Shown here piece by piece: positions 55,683 to 63,039 of a stretch of DNA of 64,000 nucleotides. The stretch's first letter is position 1. Every line of letters begins with the position of its first letter. Source of the DNA: Flavobacterium johnsoniae UW101 (GTDB lineage: Bacteria; Bacteroidota; Bacteroidia; Flavobacteriales; Flavobacteriaceae); the NCBI RefSeq assembly GCF_000016645.1, contig NC_009441.1, forward strand, positions 3,596,001 to 3,660,000, read 5' to 3'. Below the pieces are notes generated by a model. It was not told the origin of the DNA. It searched no databases and saw only the letters and a list, made by a program, of their open reading frames with translations. Both the position numbers and the translations under genes were made by a program.

Positions 55683-56156
55683 ATGAAACTTTCAGAAATT
55701 AAAGAAGTGCTTAAAACAGTGGAAGCTGTAAATTTTGAACTGCCGGACGGCACATTTGTACCGGAATATTTTCACGTAACTGAAGTAGGCTTGGTTACCA
55801 AAAACTTCATCGACTGCGGAGGAACAGTAAGAAAAGAAACAGTTGTAAACTTCCAGCTTTGGGATGCCAACGACTACGAGCACAGGCTTAAACCTCAGAA
55901 ACTGATCCACATCATTGAGCTTTCAGAAAAAGTGTTAGGAATTGAAGACAATGAAATTGAAGTGGAATACCAGAACACTACTATCGGCAAATACGATTTA
56001 GATTTTAACGGTAAAAACTTCACTCTGCTTAATAAACAGACAGCCTGTCTTGCTCAGGAGCAGTGCGGTATTCCATCTGATAAGCCTAAAGTAAAATTAT
56101 CTCAGTTAAATACTGACAATGCTAATTCATGCACTCCGGGCGGAGGATGCTGCTAA
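55683..56156 (+). CDS. DUF6428 protein
   Basis: The 157-residue protein is soluble, starts MKLSEIKEVLKTVEAVNFELPDG and ends CTPGGGCC. The domain pattern with FHVTEVGLVTKNFIDCGG and LWDANDYEHRL is the DUF6428 family, usually found in arsenic operons. The terminal cysteines suggest trivalent arsenic binding. It lies between the GNAT and reductase genes with short gaps, so it should belong to the operon. Confidence 0.7.
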   Translation: MKLSEIKEVLKTVEAVNFELPDGTFVPEYFHVTEVGLVTKNFIDCGGTVRKETVVNFQLWDANDYEHRLKPQKLIHIIELSEKVLGIEDNEIEVEYQNTTIGKYDLDFNGKNFTLLNKQTACLAQEQCGIPSDKPKVKLSQLNTDNANSCTPGGGCC

Positions 56157-56198
56157 TCATTAAACAGATAATCAATAAACCTTTACAGCCAAAAAACT

Positions 56199-56813
56199 AT
56201 GTTATATCCACAAATTGAGAATACCGTTAAATCATTTGATTTTAAGCAGATCTCCGAGGATCGCAAAACAGTCCTGCAGCCATTAATCGACTTCATTCAG
56301 ACTAAAGTGGACAGTAAGCTGGAAACCAGACTAAACCTAATCTGCACGCACAATTCCAGAAGAAGCCATCTTTCGCAGGTTTGGGCTCAGACTGCTGCCG
56401 CCTATTACGGCATCAAAAACGTTTCATGCTATTCAGGAGGAACAGAGGCTACCGCCCTTTTCCCAATGGCAGCGGAGACTTTGAAGGATTCAGGATTCAA
56501 CATCAAAACGCTTTCAGAGGGATCAAACCCGGTTTATTCCATAAAATATTCAGCTGACGAACTTCCTGTCATCGGTTTTTCCAAAACCTATGATGATGAC
56601 TTCAATCCTGAAAGCGGATTCGCCGCAATAATGACCTGCTCGCAGGCTGACGGCGGATGCCCCTTTATAGCAGGCGCTGAGAAAAGAATCCCGATTACCT
56701 TTGAAGATCCAAAAATTTCCGACGGAACGCCTCAGCAGAAAGAAACTTATCTGGAGCGAAGCCTGCAGATAGGAACTGAAATGTTTTACGTATTCTCACA
56801 AATAAAAAAATAA
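56199..56813 (+). CDS. arsC: Protein-tyrosine-phosphatase-like arsenate reductase
   Basis: The 204-residue protein has a P-loop [16 protein letters not shown], the low-molecular-weight phosphatase-type CX5R active site used by thioredoxin-linked ArsC enzymes, with conserved [16 protein letters not shown] and the [25 protein letters not shown] region near the C-terminus, rich in cysteines. It reduces arsenate to arsenite, the substrate of the exporter encoded one base after its stop. Confidence 0.75.
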   Translation: MLYPQIENTVKSFDFKQISEDRKTVLQPLIDFIQTKVDSKLETRLNLICTHNSRRSHLSQVWAQTAAAYYGIKNVSCYSGGTEATALFPMAAETLKDSGFNIKTLSEGSNPVYSIKYSADELPVIGFSKTYDDDFNPESGFAAIMTCSQADGGCPFIAGAEKRIPITFEDPKISDGTPQQKETYLERSLQIGTEMFYVFSQIKK

Positions 56814-56814
56814 A

Positions 56815-57900
56815 ATGTCAGCAAATAACTGTGCACCAGCCGTCGGACGCAAAAAATTAAGCTTCCTTGACCGCTTCTTGACCCTTTGGATTTTCCTTGC
56901 TATGGCAATAGGCGTGGCAATAGGATACTTTATTCCTTCCAGCGGAGATTTCATCAATTCTTTCTCCAGCGGAACAACAAACATTCCATTGGCAATAGGG
57001 CTTATCCTGATGATGTATCCGCCTCTGGCAAAAGTAAAATACGAACAGATGGGTCAGGTTTTCAAAAACACTAAAGTCTTAGGTGCTTCTTTATTCCTGA
57101 ACTGGATCGTAGGCCCTGTTTTGATGTTTTTATTGGCGCTCCTGTTTTTGAACGGATATCCTGAATACATGATCGGGGTGATCCTGATCGGTCTGGCACG
57201 CTGTATCGCAATGGTTGTGGTATGGAACGATCTGGCAGACGGAAACCGTGAGTATGCAGCTGGACTTATTGCCCTTAACAGCATCTTTCAGGTACTGCTT
57301 TACAGTGTATATGCTTATATTTTTATAACCGTTCTCCCTCCCTATTTTGGATATGATGGTTTTGAAGTCAATATCAGCATTGGACAGATTGCCGAGAGTG
57401 TCGGTATCTATTTAGGAATTCCATTTGCCTTGGGAATCATAAGCCGTTATGCTTTGATAGCCTTAAAAGGTTCTGAATGGTTTGAGAATAAGTACGTGCC
57501 GTTTATCTCGCCAATTACACTTATTTCATTGCTTTTTACAATTATTGTAATGTTCAGCCTGAAAGGGGAACTTATTGTTCAGATCCCTATGGACGTTGTT
57601 CGTATTGCAATACCGCTTGTGATTTACTTTACTTTAATGTTTGTCATCAGTTTTTTCACGGGTAAATATTTTGGGGCTGACTATTCAAAAGCGACCTCTA
57701 TAGCATTTACAGCAACAGGGAATAATTTCGAGCTTGCCATTGCTGTGGCAATCGGCGTGTTTGGAATAAACAGCGGACAGGCTTTTGCAGGTGTTATAGG
57801 CCCTCTGGTAGAAGTGCCTGCTCTTATAGCACTGGTAAACCTTGCCTTCTGGTTCCGAAAAAAGTATTTCACAAAACAGGTAGCTGCAGAAACTGCTTAA
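56815..57900 (+). CDS. acr3: Acr3-family arsenite efflux permease
   Basis: The 361-residue membrane protein has ten helices and the Acr3 signature [18 protein letters not shown], with the conserved cysteine that binds arsenite, and late [20 protein letters not shown]. It lies directly after the reductase and completes the reduction-export path. Acr3 is the common arsenite exporter in Bacteroidetes, distinct from the ArsB family. Confidence 0.85.
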   Translation: MSANNCAPAVGRKKLSFLDRFLTLWIFLAMAIGVAIGYFIPSSGDFINSFSSGTTNIPLAIGLILMMYPPLAKVKYEQMGQVFKNTKVLGASLFLNWIVGPVLMFLLALLFLNGYPEYMIGVILIGLARCIAMVVVWNDLADGNREYAAGLIALNSIFQVLLYSVYAYIFITVLPPYFGYDGFEVNISIGQIAESVGIYLGIPFALGIISRYALIALKGSEWFENKYVPFISPITLISLLFTIIVMFSLKGELIVQIPMDVVRIAIPLVIYFTLMFVISFFTGKYFGADYSKATSIAFTATGNNFELAIAVAIGVFGINSGQAFAGVIGPLVEVPALIALVNLAFWFRKKYFTKQVAAETA

Positions 57901-57906
57901 GAAAAT

Positions 57907-58641
57907 ATGAGAATTGCAATAATATCGGATATACATGCGAACTTCCCCGCACTGGAGCAGACTTTAAAAAGTATTGAAGAGCAGAATATTGATGCCGTTT
58001 ACTGCTTAGGGGATTTAGTCGGCTACAATTTATGCCCCAATGCCGTGATAAATGAGATCCGTAAAAAGCATATCCCTACCCTTGCAGGAAATCACGATGT
58101 CAAAGCTGTAGAAATACACAATGACGGCTCAAATGACATTGAAAGCTACGCATATCAGATTGTGGGTAAAGAGCAGATCAAATATCTTTCTGCTCTTCCT
58201 GCCCATATTAAACTTGAATACCAGACATCCAACAAACTCATTAAGATACTTATGGTTCATGGCAGTCCTTACAGCAACAGGGAATATCTGCTTGAGGATA
58301 AAAATGAGAAAGATTTCACTAACATCTTTCTTGATTCCAATACAGACATTCTTATCTGCGGACATTCTCATCTGCCGTATCATCGCATACTGGAAAATCC
58401 CAATAAAAAAGGCAGCTATTTTCATGCCATTAATGCAGGGTCGGTTGGAAAGCCAAAAGATAGAAATCCGGACTGCTGCTATGCAGTGGTAACCATTGAA
58501 AAAACCAGTAATCTTTCCAAAAAAGACGGCATAAAGGTGGAATTCGTAAGAGTTCCTTATGATATTGAAAAAGCAGCCCGTGCTATTGAAGAGAGTCCTC
58601 TTCCGGACGTTTACGCGTTTATGCTTAGAAAAGCATATTAA
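57907..58641 (+). CDS. Metallophosphoesterase of the YfcE type
   Basis: The 244-residue protein has the dimetal site of calcineurin-like phosphoesterases: ISDIHANFPAL, CLGDLVGYN, AGNHDVKAV and GHSHLPYHR. Such enzymes often sit in arsenic operons of Bacteroidetes; a cyclic or phosphorylated small molecule could be the substrate, but which is not visible. It starts six bases after Acr3. Confidence 0.75.
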   Translation: MRIAIISDIHANFPALEQTLKSIEEQNIDAVYCLGDLVGYNLCPNAVINEIRKKHIPTLAGNHDVKAVEIHNDGSNDIESYAYQIVGKEQIKYLSALPAHIKLEYQTSNKLIKILMVHGSPYSNREYLLEDKNEKDFTNIFLDSNTDILICGHSHLPYHRILENPNKKGSYFHAINAGSVGKPKDRNPDCCYAVVTIEKTSNLSKKDGIKVEFVRVPYDIEKAARAIEESPLPDVYAFMLRKAY

Positions 58642-58662
58642 TGTATTGAAATAAAACCCGCT

Positions 58663-59235
58663 ATGGAAAGTTTTAAATTATTTTTAAAGAGTATCGTCCC
58701 TCTCAGCGATCAGGAATTTGAAAAGTACAGTCCGTATTTCAAAACAAGGACATTAACCCGAAACAGTTATTTTGCAGAGATCGGCAAAACCTCACATGAA
58801 GCCGCTTTTATAAAAAAAGGGCTCCTCAGGACATATTACATAAATGAAAAATCCGAAGAAGTGACTTCCTGCTTCTGCGCAGAAAATAATTTGACGGCTT
58901 CCTACAAGAGCTTTATTTCGCAGCTGCCTTCGGAACTTTCCATTCAGGCTGTAGAAGATACCGAACTTATAACAATCAGTTACAATGACCTGCAGATTCT
59001 CTATCAGAAGAGTGCTCTCTGGCAGAATATCGGAAGGTCAATTGCCGAGCGGCAGTATATGGTGATGGAGCAGTATGCCAGTGTTTTGTGCAATGAAAGC
59101 GCAAAGGAAAAATACATGCGCATGCTTGAGGAACAGCCTGCCGTTATAAACAAAGCTTCAGTAAATGATATTGCAAGCTATCTAGGAATAACACGCAGGA
59201 CGCTGAGCAGGATCAGAAAAGAAATTACCCAGTAA
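58663..59235 (+). CDS. Crp/Fnr-family regulator
   Basis: The 190-residue protein has a cyclic-nucleotide-binding-like beta-barrel (ITISYNDLQILYQKSALWQNIG region) and a C-terminal helix-turn-helix with NDIASYLGITRRTLSRIRKEI. It lacks the FeS cysteines of Fnr; a CFCAEN segment inside the barrel may be a ligand site. It is 21 bases after the phosphoesterase gene and may tune the operon. Confidence 0.7.
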   Translation: MESFKLFLKSIVPLSDQEFEKYSPYFKTRTLTRNSYFAEIGKTSHEAAFIKKGLLRTYYINEKSEEVTSCFCAENNLTASYKSFISQLPSELSIQAVEDTELITISYNDLQILYQKSALWQNIGRSIAERQYMVMEQYASVLCNESAKEKYMRMLEEQPAVINKASVNDIASYLGITRRTLSRIRKEITQ

Positions 59236-59308
59236 ATTCGAGGACATTTGTCCTTTTTGCTGATTATACTTTCCAATAGTTTTGCTTTTATAACCAATTT
59301 AAAATAAA

Positions 59309-59872
59309 ATGGAAACAGCAATTATCATTTCATCCTTCTTTCTTGTCCTATTTGCAGTCTTAGCCTTATATGATGGCGTTTATCTGCATATTTTCAAATA
59401 CCAGCTCCATAATCGGGAAGAAAGCAAAACCGAGCATATTACCCATACTTTGAGAGCTGTTTTCTTTCCGGCAATCCTTTATTTTCTGTTCTTGAAACAG
59501 GATAATCATACTAGTTTTGTAATAGGTTTAACCATAGTTCTTTTGGATATAATGGTGCTAGGGTACGACGCTTTTATAGAGAAAGACAGCAGGCAGTTTA
59601 TGGGAGGGCTTCCGCGCTGGGAATATATTGTCCATTTATTCGTAAATGGGTTTCATTTTGCGTCAATTGCAGTTTACCTCTCCATCAGACTTACTTTTCA
59701 AAATGGGGAAATAATGATTTCTAATATCAATCAATCTCCAGGCTTCTTCAATTTGTTAATTGTAAATCTTTTACCCGGAACTATCGCAATGGCAATTCTT
59801 CATGTTTTCTTATGCATGCCAAAAACAGCCCATATCTGGAATAATTTCAGAGCTAAAATCAATTGTTGCTAA
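59309..59872 (+). CDS. Hypothetical membrane protein
   Basis: The 187-residue protein has five helices (for example AIIISSFFLVLFAVLALYDG, AVFFPAILYFLFL, FVIGLTIVLLDIMVLGYDAF, FFNLLIVNLLPGTIAMAILH) and conserved charged residues inside (EKDSRQFMGGLPRWEY). It ends INCC. I do not recognise the family. Its position between Crp/Fnr and SigZ-like genes suggests a role in arsenic or stress response, not proven. Confidence 0.5.
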   Translation: METAIIISSFFLVLFAVLALYDGVYLHIFKYQLHNREESKTEHITHTLRAVFFPAILYFLFLKQDNHTSFVIGLTIVLLDIMVLGYDAFIEKDSRQFMGGLPRWEYIVHLFVNGFHFASIAVYLSIRLTFQNGEIMISNINQSPGFFNLLIVNLLPGTIAMAILHVFLCMPKTAHIWNNFRAKINCC

Positions 59873-59905
59873 TCCTGCTTTCTTAATAAACAGAACATAA
59901 AATCT

Positions 59906-60469
59906 ATGAGTTTGGAAATAAATACTATTCACAATCAGTTTTATATCATTTTGGGCAGGTATATTAAGGCTCATATTAATGATACCGACGATGCATCTGA
60001 TGTTTTGCAGGAAGTTTTTATAAAGATAAACGAGAATTTAGGATCACTAACTGACGAAGGCAAACTAAAAAGCTGGATTTTCACGATCACAAGAAATTCC
60101 ATTATTGACTATTATAGAAAAAATTCCAATAATAAAAAATCAGAGCTGACCGATTGTATGATGCAAAAAATAATGCATGAAACAGATCTTGATACTTCGG
60201 AAGGCCTGGACTGTTGTCTGATAAAATTCATTGAACGGTTGCCGGAAGACTATCGGGACATTATCATGGATAGCGAAATACATGGAATTAAACAGAAAGA
60301 CTTAACAGAAAAATACAGCCTTGCCTACCCTTCCATCCGTTCTAGAGTGCAAAGAGGCAGATCCAAATTAAAGGAAATGCTTCTGGATTGCTGCAGTATT
60401 GAATTAGACCGCCGTGGAAATATTATGAACGTTACCTCTAAAAAATCATGCAGCGGAGGAAAATGCTGA
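59906..60469 (+). CDS. sigZ: SigZ-like ECF sigma factor with cysteine-rich tail
   Basis: The 187-residue protein has region 2 (DASDVLQEVFIKINENLGSL, KLKSWIFTITRNSIIDYYRK) and region 4 (LPEDYRDIIMDSEIHGIKQKDLTEKY). A tail follows with CCSIELDRRGN and CSGGKC, a cysteine-rich end seen in SigZ-type sigma factors, which may sense metals or thiols. No anti-sigma gene is next to it. It could direct genes including the Cys-rich peptide at 60599. Confidence 0.75.
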   Translation: MSLEINTIHNQFYIILGRYIKAHINDTDDASDVLQEVFIKINENLGSLTDEGKLKSWIFTITRNSIIDYYRKNSNNKKSELTDCMMQKIMHETDLDTSEGLDCCLIKFIERLPEDYRDIIMDSEIHGIKQKDLTEKYSLAYPSIRSRVQRGRSKLKEMLLDCCSIELDRRGNIMNVTSKKSCSGGKC

Positions 60470-60598
60470 TAACACCGAATCATTTTTGAAAACTTCATAT
60501 ATAGAAAATTCAGGCTGTTAAAAAAAAAAAATCAGCAAAGCCTGCATCATTTTTAGATTAGTGCGTCTTAAGTAGTATTAATCATTAAAATTAAAATT

Positions 60599-60772
60599 AT
60601 GAAAAACAAAATGTACATTACTCTTGCAGCATTGGTATTGTCTGCTGGAAGTATCTTCGCTTATGCGAACTTATCAAAAACTGATGCAAAGAAAAACTGC
60701 ACTGAAAAATGTTCTACGCATTGCTGTAGTGACGATTCGGGAACTTGTGCTCCGAAAGATTGCAAAAAGTAA
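60599..60772 (+). CDS. Small exported cysteine-rich peptide (57 residues)
   Basis: The frame starts at ATG 60599 and encodes a signal sequence (MKNKMYITLAALVLSAGSIF) and a short mature part with seven cysteines (NCTEKCSTHCCS, TCAPKDCKK). The Cys spacing suggests metal or disulfide binding. A strong terminator 19 bases later shows it ends a transcript. It sits between the sigma factor and the mercury-type operon. Family unknown to me. Confidence 0.6.
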   Translation: MKNKMYITLAALVLSAGSIFAYANLSKTDAKKNCTEKCSTHCCSDDSGTCAPKDCKK

Positions 60773-60790
60773 TATTTCGCTTTACTGTTT

Positions 60791-60820
60791 AAAAGACAAC
60801 TCAAAAAGTTGTCTTTTTTT
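60791..60820 (+). terminator. Rho-independent terminator
   Basis: A 10-bp stem (AAAGACAACT and AGTTGTCTTT) with a five-base loop is followed by a T-run. It ends the arsenic operon and the small peptide gene. Confidence 0.85.
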
Positions 60821-60870
60821 ATGGGCAGGAATCATTCAAAATTTTAATTCAATTATTTTGTATTTTAGCA

Positions 60871-60901
60871 TTTGCTTAAATAAGCAAAAAGTATAAATTT
60901 G
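60871..60901 (+). promoter_or_regulatory. Promoter with overlapping operator for the MerT operon
   Basis: TTG at 60872-60874, 19 bases, TAAATTTG at 60894-60901 form a consensus promoter. The perfect inverted repeat TTTGCTTA-AA-TAAGCAAA (60871-60888) covers the -33 part. Binding of the ArsR-type product encoded from 60906 would block it. The -7 element is four bases from the ATG. Confidence 0.65.
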
Positions 60902-60905
60902 CATT

Positions 60906-61280
60906 ATGGAAGATATAATTTGTATACGACAGCAAGCAGATATTAAACAAATAATCCGCTGTAAAGACAGAGTATCAGAACTCAATACCTCATTTGACTA
61001 TTTATCAAGTGGGCTTGAATTGGCTGGCAATAATGTGAGATTAAGAATTCTCTTTTTACTTTATGAAGAAAAACAGCTCTGTGTCTGTGACATAAGTGAT
61101 ATTCTTGAAATGAGTATTTCTGCAATTTCACAGCACTTACGGAAACTAAAAGACAGAAAACTTATTGAAACTAAACGGGAAGCGCAGACCATTTTCTATT
61201 CATTGACAAAGGAATATGAAAAAATGCTGAAACCTTTCTTCGAAATTTTAGCACAAAATGAAATTTTAGAAAAAATATGA
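60906..61280 (+). CDS. ArsR/SmtB-family metal repressor
   Basis: The 124-residue protein has a winged-helix domain with NNVRLRILFLLYEEKQLCVCDISDIL, whose LCVCD motif binds soft metals, and the recognition helix SISAISQHLRKLKDRKLI. An operator-like repeat lies just upstream. The downstream MerT-HMA gene overlaps its end by four bases, so it most likely controls mercury-type or similar soft-metal handling. Confidence 0.8.
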   Translation: MEDIICIRQQADIKQIIRCKDRVSELNTSFDYLSSGLELAGNNVRLRILFLLYEEKQLCVCDISDILEMSISAISQHLRKLKDRKLIETKREAQTIFYSLTKEYEKMLKPFFEILAQNEILEKI

Positions 61281-61876
61281 AAACAGAGAATAAAATGATC
61301 GGAGCCGGATTTTTCACAGCATTAGCTGCTTCATTGTGCTGCATTACTCCCATATTAGCATTAGTTGCCGGAACAAGCGGGATTGCTTCTGCTTTTTCAT
61401 GGCTTGAACCAATGAGGCCTTATTTCATCGGCCTGACTGTTATAATTATTGGTTTATCTTGGTATCAAAAGCTGAAAACTAAAAAGCTGATAGACTGTAA
61501 CTGCGATAGAGAAGAAAATACGAAATTCGTTAATTCAAAAATGTTTTTAGTAATTATCACCGTATTTGCAGCCCTTTTGCTTTCGTTTCCTTACTACTCA
61601 AGCATTTTTTATCCAAATACAGAAAAGAAAGTCTTGGTCGTGAAAAAGACCAGCACTCAAAAAGCTGAGTTTAGAATAAGCGGAATGACTTGTGCCAGCT
61701 GTGAAAAACACGTGAATCACGAAGTGAATAAATTGATTGGAATAATAAATTCAAATGTAAATTATACTAATGGTAACGCAATTGTAGAATTTGATAATTC
61801 CAAAACTACTATTAATGAAATTGAAAAAGCAATTAATTCAACAGGCTATACAGTAACTAACAAAAAATTAAAATGA
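61277..61876 (+). CDS. MerT-like transporter fused to an HMA domain
   Basis: The 199-residue protein has three membrane helices with the MerT cysteine pair ASLCCITPIL in helix 1, a second cysteine pair (CNCDRE) in the loop between helices 2 and 3, and a C-terminal HMA domain (SGMTCASCEKHVNHEV) that takes the place of MerP. MerT proteins import Hg(II) in mer operons for reduction. No MerA or MerB is found in the window, so the physiological metal is uncertain. Confidence 0.8.
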   Translation: MKTENKMIGAGFFTALAASLCCITPILALVAGTSGIASAFSWLEPMRPYFIGLTVIIIGLSWYQKLKTKKLIDCNCDREENTKFVNSKMFLVIITVFAALLLSFPYYSSIFYPNTEKKVLVVKKTSTQKAEFRISGMTCASCEKHVNHEVNKLIGIINSNVNYTNGNAIVEFDNSKTTINEIEKAINSTGYTVTNKKLK

Positions 61877-62079
61877 AAATCGTTCTACAATCAATAATAA
61901 CCTGCCCCCTTTGCTCCCACAGTAAAGAAGAAACTATGCCAACTGATGCATGCCAATTTTTTTACGAATGTGAGAACTGCAAACAAACTCTTAAACCAAA
62001 TCAAGGTGATTGCTGTGTATATTGCAGTTATGGAACTGTGCCATGTCCACCAATTCAGCAAGATAAAAAATGTTGCTAA
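61873..62079 (+). CDS. Small cysteine-rich protein of the GDCCxxCSYG type
   Basis: The 68-residue protein has TCPLCSHSKEE, CENCKQ and the signature GDCCVYCSYGTVPCPP, with twelve cysteines in total and no signal sequence, giving one or two zinc or mercury-binding knuckles. Proteins with this motif commonly accompany mer-type transporters. It overlaps the MerT-like gene by four bases and ends the operon. Confidence 0.7.
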   Translation: MKIVLQSIITCPLCSHSKEETMPTDACQFFYECENCKQTLKPNQGDCCVYCSYGTVPCPPIQQDKKCC

Positions 62080-62390
62080 ATTGAATAATTTCTAATGGAC
62101 AATAGATTATCATATACAAATTTTGATTATAAAATTTTAAGAATAATAATTTAAATTTACTGATGACATTTTTTTTCGCTCTCTTCAACTTAAATCTATA
62201 AGTTATTATGACAGAAATCACATCTATTACTGAATTAACGATTTTTAACATTTAACCCTTACGATACATACAAACCGCTTATCAACAAACTTTTAAAATA
62301 ATTATCTTACAAATTCACTTGAAAATAAGCTAATTTCTTTAAATCGTTCATAAAATGATTTGTAAATTGTGAACTAAACGTCACTTCTTA

Positions 62391-62427
62391 AAAAAACGTT
62401 AATTCCGAGGAATTAGCGTTTTTTTTA
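62391..62427 (+). terminator. Rho-independent terminator in a 563-base gap
   Basis: A hairpin (AACGTTAATTCC paired with GGAATTAGCGTT, one mismatch) is followed by a run of T. It lies 312 bases after the Cys-rich gene. The rest of 62080-62642 is AT-rich and holds no gene I can support. Confidence 0.6.
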
Positions 62428-62630
62428 TGCTTTTAAATTGTATTTAACCAGACTTTTACCTATAAATATATATGGTTTGAATATTTTAAAAGGTGACTTG
62501 ACAGAATACAAACCACTTTAATCCTTGTTATATAAGACTAGCACAATAATTTTATATTTATATTAACAAAAAAACAGAAAACTTAGCCGAAAGAAAAACA
62601 ATTACATGAAATTACTAAGTAAAATATTTA

Positions 62631-62638
62631 TAATTTTG
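62631..62638 (+). promoter_or_regulatory. -7 promoter element
   Basis: TAATTTTG is four bases before the GTG start at 62643, the same spacing as at 2903 and 60906. No TTG lies at 19 bases upstream, so this promoter is less certain. Confidence 0.4.
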
Positions 62639-62642
62639 ACGC

Positions 62643-62966
62643 GTGAAAATATGGGTAACAATATTATCGTTCATTGTACTGTTTCTTTCGACAGTACCTT
62701 GCTCTGCGTTTGCTAAACACTCTGAGTGTAGAGTGGAAAAAAACTGCAAGGGTGAGTCTCATGACTGCGGTGATGAATGCAATGGAAAATGTTCGCCATT
62801 TTATTCCTGTGGAACCTGTATTGGTTTTACAATAAACTTTAATTCTTCAATTATTACCGAAAAATTAGAATTCACAATTGAAGAAGCTTCACAGACACTA
62901 TCATACTATAAATTTGTCGATTCTTCTTTCATCTGCAAAATCTGGCAGCCTCCTAAAATTTCTTAA
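62643..62966 (+). CDS. DUF6660-like small exported cysteine-rich protein
   Basis: The 107-residue protein starts with GTG and a signal sequence (MKIWVTILSFIVLFLSTVPCSA). The mature part has CRVEKNCKGESHDCGDECNG, then CSPFYSCGTCIGF, and a final KIWQPPKIS. It is the clearest member of the family seen also at 13306, with the same N-terminal and C-terminal motifs. A TonB-dependent receptor gene follows after 73 bases, so it may assist metal or metallophore uptake or sensing. Confidence 0.65.
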   Translation: MKIWVTILSFIVLFLSTVPCSAFAKHSECRVEKNCKGESHDCGDECNGKCSPFYSCGTCIGFTINFNSSIITEKLEFTIEEASQTLSYYKFVDSSFICKIWQPPKIS

Positions 62967-63039
62967 TAAAATACCGCTTTTACCTGCTTAACTTCAATTA
63001 AGCGGGCTTATCACCTTTATTAACATTAAGAAATCACAA

